Translations under genes and position numbers: made by a program
Shown: in pieces, positions 25,138-33,524 of the stretch
Layout: the number at the start of each line of letters is the position of its first letter
Numbering within the stretch: the stretch's first letter is position 1
Assembly: GCA_022710935.1 (NCBI GenBank)
Contig: JAKLFY010000001.1
Location: 1-64,000 of the forward strand
Direction of reading: 5' to 3'
DNA from: Verrucomicrobiota bacterium
GTDB lineage: Bacteria; Verrucomicrobiota; Verrucomicrobiia; Limisphaerales; J093
Length of the DNA: 64,000 bases
Notes under the pieces: generated by a model
The model's input: only the letters and a program-made list of their open reading frames with translations
The model's database searches: none
What the model was told of the DNA's origin: nothing

Positions 25138-28100
25138 GCACCAGACTCGTTCCGATGAACCAGCCGGTTTCGAGGGCCGAGTGCCGCGAGGCCTTGGCTT
25201 GCCTGGCGATGGCCTTCACCCTCGGTCTCCAGGCCGATACGGCCCTGGTCTTCAACGAGGTGATGTATCATCCGGTCTCGGACGAGCCGGCAATGGAGTG
25301 GATCGAGTTCTACAACCAGATGGCGGTCGACCTCGATGTCTCGGGATGGCGCGTCGCCGGCGATATCGCGTATGTCTTTCCTGAAGGCACGCGCGCGCCC
25401 GGCCAAGGCCACCTCGTCCTTGCTCTGGACCCGTCCGCCCTGTCTGCAGCCACCGGTTTAGCGTCCGTGCTTGGCCCCTTCACAAGCCGACTGTCCAATG
25501 GCGACGGGACCCTCGAACTCCGCAATCGGGACGGGCGCCTGATGGATCGGCTCGAGTATGAATCCGACGGCGATTGGCCGGTGACGCCCGACGGGAGCGG
25601 CGTGTCCCTGGCCAAGCGCGATCGGGACATCGGCAGCGCCTCGCCCGCGAACTGGGCCGCCAGCGAGCAGAAGGGTGGGACGCCGGGAGGAGTGAACTTC
25701 CCGGCACCCGGGGACACCATCGTGTTCGAGCCGCTCCGGTTCGTGAGCTTCAACGAATCGTCCGGGACCACCAACGGAACCTACTGGGTCGAAATAGCCA
25801 ATCGCAGCGCGCTCACCGTTGACCTCGGTGGCTGCGTCGTACGTTGGGCGGGCGCCGATGCTGCCGAGTGTGTTTTGCCCGACGGGTTCATGCTCGAGCC
25901 GTCGGCTTTTGTGGTGCTGGACGAGGTTTCTCTCGGCTTCAGGCCGCAGCCGGGCGACCGGCTGTTCTTCTTCTCGCCCGGTTTGGTCCAGGTGCTCGAT
26001 GGCATGGTCGCCCAGCGCGGTGCGGCCGCGCGCTTCCCGGACGGCTTGGGCCGCTGGCTCCGGCCGTCGGCGCTCACGCCCGGAGCAGCCAACCGGGTCG
26101 ACCTGCACGACGACGTGGTGATCAACGAGATCATGTATCACCATGCGCTTGTGGCGACGCCCGGCGGCCTGGCATACGCCCCTTCGTCCGAGCAGTGGAT
26201 CGAATTCTACAACCGCGGCACGAACAGCGTAGACCTCGCCGGCTGGCAACTGGAAGGCGGCGTCCGCTACCGATTTGGTCCCGGCCAATCCTTGGGGCCA
26301 GGAGGCTATTTGGTCGTGGCGCGCGACGCCGCCGCATTGCGGCACGAGTACCCCGGCGTCGACATCGTGGGCGATTTCTCCGGCCAATTGTCGCGGCGCG
26401 GCGAAGCGATTCGTATCGAGGACGCGGCTGGCAATCCGGCGGACGAGGTCCATTACTTCGATCGCGGACACTGGGCGGATTATGCGGACGGCGGCGGTTC
26501 GAGCCTCGAACTGCGCGATCCGTTCGCGGACAATGCGCGCGCGGAGGCCTGGGGGGGCAGCGACGAAACGATGGGCTCGGCTTGGCAGACGGTCACCTAC
26601 CGCATGACGGCCGGTTATCCTGGCGGAACACAACCGACCCAATGGAACGACTTCGTCCTGGGCCTGCTCGGCGCGGGCGAGTGCCTGGTCGACGATCTCA
26701 CCGTGGTCGAATCGCCCGGCGGGACGCCCGTGGCCCTGGTTGGCAACGGCAGCTTCGAGAACGGCCTGTCCGGTTGGCGCCTGCTGGGAACCCACCGGCA
26801 CAGCCGGGTGATCGCCGATCCGGACAATTCGGACAACCACGTCCTGCACCTTGTGGCGACAGGGCCGCAAGAGCACATGCACAATCACATCGAGACCACT
26901 GTGCTCAACGGCCGAAGCGTGGCAAACGGGCGGGAATACGAGGTCTCGTACCGTGCGCGCTGGCTTGCCGGCAACAACCGGCTCAACACACGGCTCTATT
27001 TCAATCGCGTCGCCCGGACAGCGCTCCTCGAGATGCCCGCCCGCAACGGCACCCCGGGCGCGCGCAACTCGCGTTTCACATCGAACCTCGGGCCGACATT
27101 CAGCGGGCTCCGACACACGCCGCTGGTGCCCAATCCGGGCGTGCCCGCGATCGTTTCGGTTGTTGCCCAGGATCCGCAGGGGGTCGCCTCCGCAACACTC
27201 TGGTGGTCTGCGAACGGGGGATCATGGCGCAACGCTCCGCTGATCACCCTCGATGGCAGAACGTTTGCAGCCCAGATCCCGGGCCACGCCGCCGGAACCG
27301 TCGTGCAGTTCTTTGTCCGGGCCGTGGACGGTCTGGACGCCATGGCCGCATACCCGCCGGACGGTCCGGAATCGGGAGCCTTGTATGTGGTGAACGACGG
27401 GCAGTTCGATGCCCGCCGCGGGCACAACCTGCGCCTGCTTCTCACGCCGGCCAACCGGGACCTGCTCCACGCATTCACCAACGTCATGAGCAACGACGAA
27501 CTGCCGGCGACGGTCATCTATGACGAACGCCGGGCGTATTACGACGTCGGACTCCGGCTCAAGGGCAGTCAGCGGGGGCGCTACAGCGACACACGCGTCA
27601 GTTTCCATCTCGAGTTCCAGCCCGACGATTTGTTCCGGGATGTGCATCCGGTCATGCTGATCGACCGCTCCGGCGCGGGCGACTCGACCGGCAACAAGCA
27701 GCTTGAAATCCTGATCAAGCATCTGGTCACACGCGTCGGCGGGATTGCGGGACCGCCGGCCGACCTCTGCAAAGTCATCGCCCCGCGCAGCACCCATTCG
27801 AGTTCGGCGATTCTCGCTCCCCGCCACGAGGACGAGTTCATCGACACCGCCTACGAGAATGGGGGCGACGGGACGCTGTTCGAGTTGGAGCTCATCTACT
27901 ACCCCACGACCGCAAACGCCGCGGGCTACAAGAATCCTCAGCCCGACAATGTTCTGGGTGTCGATCTCCAGGACCTCGGCCCGGACCCGGAGCTCTATCG
28001 CTACAACTTCCTGATCAAGAACCATCGCGACGAGGACAACTACGGTCCGTTCATCCGTTTCGCCCGAACCCTCAGTCTGAGCGGCACGGCGCTCGACCAG

Positions 28101-30905
28101 CAGACACGCGCGGTGATGGACGTCGAGGCCTGGATGCGCGCCTGGGCGTTGGTCACGCTCTGCGGGGTGGGCGACAGCTACACATTCGGCAATGACCACA
28201 ACCTCATGATGTATCACCGGCCCGCCGACGGACGCTTCGTTCCCTTCCCCGTCGACATGGATTTCTCGTTCGTGCGCGGCGCGACCTCGGGCCTGGTCGG
28301 CGACCGCAACCTGAGCCGCGTCATCAGCCTGCCGGGGAACCTCAGGCTCTTCTACGCCCATCTCCTCGACATCATCGCCGCGGGCTTCAATCCCGCCTAC
28401 ATGGGATCCTGGATCGCGCACTACAACAGCTTCGTCCCCGAGCAGGGCTTCGCGTCGATCAACGACTACATCCGTCAGCGGGGCAATTATGCCGTGTCGG
28501 CGATCGATTCCGCCGGAGGCAACACGCCGTTCACCCTGGCCGGAGCCAGCACCATCACCACGGCAAACAACCTGGTCACGCTCTCGGGCGCGGCGCCCGT
28601 CACCCTGCGCACGCTGCTGGTCAACGGGGTCGAATGGCCGGTCACCTGGACGTCCCTCACCCAATGGCAACTGCGCGTGCCCGTCACCGAGCCGGTCAGC
28701 CGCCTCGAATTGACCGGACTCGATTTGCGCGGAAACCCCGTGCCGAACGCCGCGGCGACGGTGACGGTCAATTACACCGGTCCGGAGGTTGTCCCGGACG
28801 GTCGGATCGTCTTCAACGAGATCATGTACAACCCGGCCGCTCCCAACGCCTCGTTCATCGAACTGCTCAACGCAACGACCGACATGGCCTTCGACCTCTC
28901 GGGATGGCGCATCGACGGACTGGGATTTCGTTTCCCGCCGGGGGCCAGTCTGGCCGCCGGAGAGCACCGCGTGCTGGCGGGGGATCGGGGCGGGTTCATG
29001 GACGCCTACGCGTCGGGCGCCCCGGCGCCCTGGGCTGTGTTTCCGGGCAACCTCCGCAACGAGGGCGAGACGCTCACCTTGCTGCGACCGGGCCCAATCC
29101 CGGGCGATGAGATCATCGTCGACCAGGTGCGTTATGAGAGCGCCACGCCCTGGCCGGCGTCGGCCAACGGACTCGGCCCCTCCTTGCAGCTCGTCGATCC
29201 CAGCCAGGACAACCGCCGCGTGGCCAATTGGGCCGCCGCGGATCCGACCGGCGCCGGGGAATTGCGCTGGGTGCGGGTGGTCGCCCAGGGCACGGCGTCG
29301 AGTTCGAGTTTCTACATGTACCTGCAATCCGCCGGCGACCTGTACATCGACGATGTCCGCATTGTGCCGGGAACGGTGCCCGATGTCGGGATCAACTCGG
29401 TCCGGAACGGCGACTTCGAGTCGCCTTTAAGCGGTTCGTGGACCGTGTCCCCGAACCACGCCGCCTCCTCGCTGAGCAGCACGATCAAGCACTCCGGCGC
29501 ATCGAGCCTCCACATGGTGGCCAGCAGCGGCGGCACCACGCGCGCCAGCTCGATCTACCAGGAACTCTCGCCGGCACTCGTCCAGGACCAGCCCTACACG
29601 CTCAGCTTCTGGTATCGCCAGAGCACAAATGGCGGCCCGCTCACTCTCAGGTTGTCGTTGCATGGCATCACGGTGACGGTGGATCCGGCGCCGACGGTGA
29701 CCGGCCCTTACACCCCCGGCGCCCCGAACTCAGTCGCCCGCGCTCTGGCGCCCTTCCCGCCGCTGTGGCTCAATGAAGTGCAGCCCGTCAACCTCACCGG
29801 CCCCATGGACAACCAGGCCGAACGCGAGCCATGGATCGAGCTCTTCAATGCGGGACTCGATCCGGTGGATCTGGGCGGCCTGTTCCTGGGGAATGAGGCG
29901 GCCAATCCAATGGGCTGGGAGTTTCCGACTGGCACGCACCTCGGCCCCGGCCAGCACATGATCGTGTGGGCCGATGGCGAACCGGCCGAGTCCGCCGCCG
30001 ATCACCTGCACACCGGCTTTCGCCTCGAAGGCGGGCAGGGGATCGTCGTCTTGAGCCGGCAAGGCGGCACCGGATCTGAGATCCTGGACTATTTGAGCTA
30101 CCGGGGGCTCGATGCGGATGATTCGTACGGCAGTTTGCACGATGGTGACCCTGATCCGCGAGCCATCCTGCCCGCACCCACACCCGGCACCGCGAATGCC
30201 GACGCCCCCGGGTCCGCCATCGTCCTCATCAACGAGTGGATGGCGTCGAACACCGCCTCGAGCGGCATCGCCGATCCCGCGGACAATCGGTTTCAGGACT
30301 GGTTCGAGCTCTTCAACCCGGGTGAACGCGCAGTGAATCTCGAGGGGTGGCATCTGAGCGACAACCCAACCGACCCATTCAAGTTCCGCATCCCACCGGA
30401 CTACGCCGTTCCACCGCGCGGCTACCTGCTGGTTTGGGCTGACGAAGAGACCGAACAGAACCAGCCGGAACGCCCGGATCTGCACGTCAACTTCAAGCTC
30501 AGCCAGGAAGGCGAAGCCATCGTTCTCGCGCGTCCCGATGGCAGCGTCGCCGACTCCGTCGTGTTCGGTCCGCAGACCGAGAACCTCAGCCAGGGCCGAT
30601 CGCCTGATGGCGGGGTCCTCGTTCAGTTCCTGCCGATACCTACGCCGCGGGCCTCCAACAGCTCCGAGCCTCCCGATCCCGCTCCGCAAATCGCCGGGAT
30701 TCGGCTTTCCTCCGATGCCGCCATCGAGTTGGTGGTGCGCACGGAGGCCGGGCGGACCTACCTTTTGGAGTGGACCGATGCATTCCCGGATGGAGAGTGG
30801 GTCCCCTCCGGTCCAGCCAGGGTCGCGTCCGGGACGGAGCTGATCTTCATCGATCCTCCCGGCCCGGCTGCTTCCCGCTTCTACCGTGTTCTCCTGCTGC
30901 CGTGA
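25134..30905 (+). CDS. Giant exported lamin-tail/CotH protein
   Basis: 1923 residues, with a signal-like segment ending near ALGLQADT-type residues 30-37. Lamin-tail domains begin with the repeated strand (V/I)xxNEhMxxx near residues 40 (VFNEVMYHP), 327 (VINEIMYHH), 1222 (VFNEIMYNP), 1543 and 1696 (INEWMASN). Between about 750 and 1120 lies a CotH-kinase-like region: RLKGSQRGRYSD, ... GVGDSYTFGNDHNLMMYH and FPVDMDFSFVRG, matching the DNYxxxxHN and DxD motifs of the family. Carbohydrate-binding-like jelly-roll segments sit near 530-640 and 1420-1530. Surface display or secretion is likely. Only a 4-bp overlap links it to the upstream oxidoreductase. Confidence 0.85.
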   Translation: MSTRLVPMNQPVSRAECREALACLAMAFTLGLQADTALVFNEVMYHPVSDEPAMEWIEFYNQMAVDLDVSGWRVAGDIAYVFPEGTRAPGQGHLVLALDPSALSAATGLASVLGPFTSRLSNGDGTLELRNRDGRLMDRLEYESDGDWPVTPDGSGVSLAKRDRDIGSASPANWAASEQKGGTPGGVNFPAPGDTIVFEPLRFVSFNESSGTTNGTYWVEIANRSALTVDLGGCVVRWAGADAAECVLPDGFMLEPSAFVVLDEVSLGFRPQPGDRLFFFSPGLVQVLDGMVAQRGAAARFPDGLGRWLRPSALTPGAANRVDLHDDVVINEIMYHHALVATPGGLAYAPSSEQWIEFYNRGTNSVDLAGWQLEGGVRYRFGPGQSLGPGGYLVVARDAAALRHEYPGVDIVGDFSGQLSRRGEAIRIEDAAGNPADEVHYFDRGHWADYADGGGSSLELRDPFADNARAEAWGGSDETMGSAWQTVTYRMTAGYPGGTQPTQWNDFVLGLLGAGECLVDDLTVVESPGGTPVALVGNGSFENGLSGWRLLGTHRHSRVIADPDNSDNHVLHLVATGPQEHMHNHIETTVLNGRSVANGREYEVSYRARWLAGNNRLNTRLYFNRVARTALLEMPARNGTPGARNSRFTSNLGPTFSGLRHTPLVPNPGVPAIVSVVAQDPQGVASATLWWSANGGSWRNAPLITLDGRTFAAQIPGHAAGTVVQFFVRAVDGLDAMAAYPPDGPESGALYVVNDGQFDARRGHNLRLLLTPANRDLLHAFTNVMSNDELPATVIYDERRAYYDVGLRLKGSQRGRYSDTRVSFHLEFQPDDLFRDVHPVMLIDRSGAGDSTGNKQLEILIKHLVTRVGGIAGPPADLCKVIAPRSTHSSSAILAPRHEDEFIDTAYENGGDGTLFELELIYYPTTANAAGYKNPQPDNVLGVDLQDLGPDPELYRYNFLIKNHRDEDNYGPFIRFARTLSLSGTALDQQTRAVMDVEAWMRAWALVTLCGVGDSYTFGNDHNLMMYHRPADGRFVPFPVDMDFSFVRGATSGLVGDRNLSRVISLPGNLRLFYAHLLDIIAAGFNPAYMGSWIAHYNSFVPEQGFASINDYIRQRGNYAVSAIDSAGGNTPFTLAGASTITTANNLVTLSGAAPVTLRTLLVNGVEWPVTWTSLTQWQLRVPVTEPVSRLELTGLDLRGNPVPNAAATVTVNYTGPEVVPDGRIVFNEIMYNPAAPNASFIELLNATTDMAFDLSGWRIDGLGFRFPPGASLAAGEHRVLAGDRGGFMDAYASGAPAPWAVFPGNLRNEGETLTLLRPGPIPGDEIIVDQVRYESATPWPASANGLGPSLQLVDPSQDNRRVANWAAADPTGAGELRWVRVVAQGTASSSSFYMYLQSAGDLYIDDVRIVPGTVPDVGINSVRNGDFESPLSGSWTVSPNHAASSLSSTIKHSGASSLHMVASSGGTTRASSIYQELSPALVQDQPYTLSFWYRQSTNGGPLTLRLSLHGITVTVDPAPTVTGPYTPGAPNSVARALAPFPPLWLNEVQPVNLTGPMDNQAEREPWIELFNAGLDPVDLGGLFLGNEAANPMGWEFPTGTHLGPGQHMIVWADGEPAESAADHLHTGFRLEGGQGIVVLSRQGGTGSEILDYLSYRGLDADDSYGSLHDGDPDPRAILPAPTPGTANADAPGSAIVLINEWMASNTASSGIADPADNRFQDWFELFNPGERAVNLEGWHLSDNPTDPFKFRIPPDYAVPPRGYLLVWADEETEQNQPERPDLHVNFKLSQEGEAIVLARPDGSVADSVVFGPQTENLSQGRSPDGGVLVQFLPIPTPRASNSSEPPDPAPQIAGIRLSSDAAIELVVRTEAGRTYLLEWTDAFPDGEWVPSGPARVASGTELIFIDPPGPAASRFYRVLLLP

Positions 30906-31032
30906 TCTGTGGATGGACCGCGCCGCGCGGGGCCTTCACGCGATAAGAGATGCGGCGAGCTCGGGGTTCCCTTCGCCGGCTCGCGCCGGCTTCTGCCCGC
31001 AAAGGCAGCCGCACTGCGAGACGGCATCGCCG

Positions 31033-32595
31033 ATGCGGCGGGCGGTTCGAAGGCGGGTGGCCGAGTGGTTTCTCTGCCTTGCTCTGCCGATCGTTCCGGC
31101 ACGATCGGGCGGTCTGGTGCTGGTGCGTCAGTACGCCACAACTCTCGGTGATGAGAGTCCCTCCGCCCGCCAAACGCGGCATCAAGTCGTCGCCCTCCGG
31201 CGTCAGGGGCCCGCGGTCATCGTTCGTCGCGGCGCGACTGCCATGGCTCCGGAAAACTCGATCGAGTCCTGCGTGGCAGCGCTGTCTTATGGCGCTGACG
31301 GATGCGAAGTCGATCTGCGCCGGACGCGCGATGGCATTCTTGTGCTCTTTGCCGATGAGGCCTTGGACCGGATTACCGACGGCTTTGGCCGCATGCGCGA
31401 TGCGACGTTGCGCGAATTGGTGTCCTTGAAACCCCAGGTCGCCTCTGGCCGCACCCTGTTCAGTTCCCCGCCGACGTTCGCCGCTCTGCTCGACGTGGCC
31501 AGGCAGCAGAACATGCTGCTCGACCTGCACCTGAGAGAACCCGGACTCGAATCAGAGGTCGCACGTTTGCTCGAAGAGGCCGATGCCTGGGACCACGTCA
31601 TCCATGTGAGCAGACCGGACACCGACCGCCCGTTCGAGGCTGCGCGCTTGCGACCGCTCGCCTACAAGGCCCGGCTTTGTGAGAGCGGACGCGACATGGA
31701 TCCTGCCGCCGTCGCTGCTGCCTTGGCTCGACCCGGCGAGATGATCCTGGTCGATGATCCGCGCGTGGCAGCCCGTCTTCTGAGCCGTGCGCCTTACCAA
31801 CCGCAGCCCTACACCACAACACTGCGAATTGTCGCCGAACCGCCGTTGCCCACCATCCTGTCCGCTGCCGGCGATGCCGGACCTCTCCCTGTCACGCGCG
31901 CCCTGGCCGCCCTGCCACGTGCGAACTCGCCAAGTTGGTTGCTCGGGCTCATGGCCAACCGGCACAACCCCGCCGGCCCCCAGCACCGACTGACTGAGCG
32001 CGCCTGGGCAGCCAGCCGCCTCGGCGAGTTGGGGCAGAAGCCGCGTCCGGTCATCCAGGCACTGCTGCGCCAGGCGCGCAAGCCGACTCCCCATCCGGAC
32101 CGGGCATGCGGCGGACTGGACGCGCTGGCTGCGATCCGGGCGCTGGGTCAGCTCGAGGCGACGGAGTGCGCCGGCGATCTGATCGGCCTGCTGCATCGCC
32201 CGCCAACTCGGGCCTCGAGACCGGGGGAGTGGAACCTCAGTGCGGATTCCATCTCCCAACCGCGGGAGACGTTCGAATTCCGAAGGACCGGGTATGTGCT
32301 CAGGGCCCTGGGGGAATTGCCGTGCCGGACCTCGCGGCGGTTTCTCGAACGCTACGTCCGCATGGACGAAGTCCAGGCCCGGCGATTCGGACCGCCTCAG
32401 TTCGACGAGGCCACGCGCGCGCTCCTGCATCAACGCCTGGCTTGGGATGACATCGCCCGCCTTCTGCGCAGTTCCAATTCGGGGGTGCGGACGACGGCAA
32501 TTCTCGAGTGCTTGGATGCCCCGACGGAGGAGAGAACGCTGGCGCTCAGGACGGCCGTGCCTTGGGCGGTGGACTTGCCGCGAGCCAGACGGTGA
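31033..32595 (+). CDS. Exported GDPD-like protein lacking catalytic histidines
   Basis: About 520 residues from the ATG at 31033, which precedes a signal-like stretch (RRVAEWFLCLALPIVPA). Residues around 65-130 copy the entry of glycerophosphodiester phosphodiesterases: VRRGATAMAPENSIESCVAA, GADGCEVDLRRTRDGILVLF, ADEALDRITDG. The family has HRG and HD at the two catalytic histidines; here they read RRG and AD. The metal-binding E-x-D is kept. After about 300 the protein turns into helical repeats that look HEAT-like (AWAASRLGELG, ALAAIRALGQLEATECAGDL). A binding rather than hydrolytic role is inferred. Confidence 0.7.
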   Translation: MRRAVRRRVAEWFLCLALPIVPARSGGLVLVRQYATTLGDESPSARQTRHQVVALRRQGPAVIVRRGATAMAPENSIESCVAALSYGADGCEVDLRRTRDGILVLFADEALDRITDGFGRMRDATLRELVSLKPQVASGRTLFSSPPTFAALLDVARQQNMLLDLHLREPGLESEVARLLEEADAWDHVIHVSRPDTDRPFEAARLRPLAYKARLCESGRDMDPAAVAAALARPGEMILVDDPRVAARLLSRAPYQPQPYTTTLRIVAEPPLPTILSAAGDAGPLPVTRALAALPRANSPSWLLGLMANRHNPAGPQHRLTERAWAASRLGELGQKPRPVIQALLRQARKPTPHPDRACGGLDALAAIRALGQLEATECAGDLIGLLHRPPTRASRPGEWNLSADSISQPRETFEFRRTGYVLRALGELPCRTSRRFLERYVRMDEVQARRFGPPQFDEATRALLHQRLAWDDIARLLRSSNSGVRTTAILECLDAPTEERTLALRTAVPWAVDLPRARR

Positions 32596-32601
32596 GGCCC
32601 G

Positions 32602-33459
32602 CTAATACGACTCCGCTATGGGGCTGCTCGAGTGTTCCTGGAGCCACGCCACGTCCGGGTTGTCCGGGGAAGGCACGTCGAGTTGGATCGCCTGATTGCT
32701 GCGCAGGGCCGGCGTCGTGCGCCGATCGTGCCACCGTTTGATCTCCGCATGGCCGTCGGCGAAGGAAATGCCCGCGGCCCTTGTGTGGTAGCTGGCGGGG
32801 TAGTCGACGATCTTGGCGAGCTTGCCCCGGCCCTTCAGATTGGTCTGGAACAAGCCGTCATTGATGCTGTCCTCCCGTTCGTCCATGAAGACCCACGCCT
32901 TCGAGGGTGGCGGATCCACGATGTCGCCCGTCTTGCGGAAGACGCGGTACTTGTCCTGGCCGATCGGGACGGTGCCCAGGTAATTCATCCAGCAGTTCAT
33001 CGACATGCTGCGCACCCGCGGGAACACGGCGCCGCCGATGTTGACCGTGCTCCGATCCGCCGGACAGCGATAGATCCGCGCGGGCACGTCATACGGCCCG
33101 AGCTGGGAGAACCTGCGATCCGTCAGGTAAAGCGTGTTGGTGTTGTCCGGGCTGCTGCTGAAGTCCATCCAACCGGACACCCAAACCCCCGGTCCGGGAG
33201 ACGAGCCGCCGATCACGCCCGGGAGATGATCCTGGTGTTCGTCGGCGTACATGGTCCACCCGAGCTGCAACTGGCGCAGATTCTTGAGGCAGTAAAGGCC
33301 CTGGGCCTTTGCCTTCGAGGATGAGAAGGTCGGCAGAAGCAACGCCATCAGGATGCCGATGATGGCCAAAACAGCCAGCAATTCGACCAGTGTGAATGCA
33401 TTCCCCCCCCTGCGGCTCGGAAGCCGTTCGCGCGCGTGCCTATGCGTCAAGAGAGACAT
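32602..33459 (-). CDS. Prepilin-type protein with H-X9-DG motif
   Basis: 285 residues from the ATG at 33459. After a basic leader with several Arg, NAFTLVELLAVLAIIGILMA is a type IV prepilin/pseudopilin N-terminus with Glu at the fifth position of the mature helix, to be cut by prepilin peptidase before Phe. The end carries HTRAAGISFADGH, i.e. His, nine residues, Asp-Gly, the motif of a protein class expanded in Verrucomicrobia and Planctomycetes. Several cysteines lie in the body (YRCPADRST, NCWMNYLG). Probably part of a type II-secretion-like pseudopilus or surface structure. Confidence 0.92.
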   Translation of the reverse strand: MSLLTHRHARERLPSRRGGNAFTLVELLAVLAIIGILMALLLPTFSSSKAKAQGLYCLKNLRQLQLGWTMYADEHQDHLPGVIGGSSPGPGVWVSGWMDFSSSPDNTNTLYLTDRRFSQLGPYDVPARIYRCPADRSTVNIGGAVFPRVRSMSMNCWMNYLGTVPIGQDKYRVFRKTGDIVDPPPSKAWVFMDEREDSINDGLFQTNLKGRGKLAKIVDYPASYHTRAAGISFADGHAEIKRWHDRRTTPALRSNQAIQLDVPSPDNPDVAWLQEHSSSPIAESY

Positions 33460-33524
33460 GCCGCAATTGCTGATCGGTCCGACTATAGACCGGACTCGAT
33501 GGGAATCAAGTCCAAAGGTTGACC

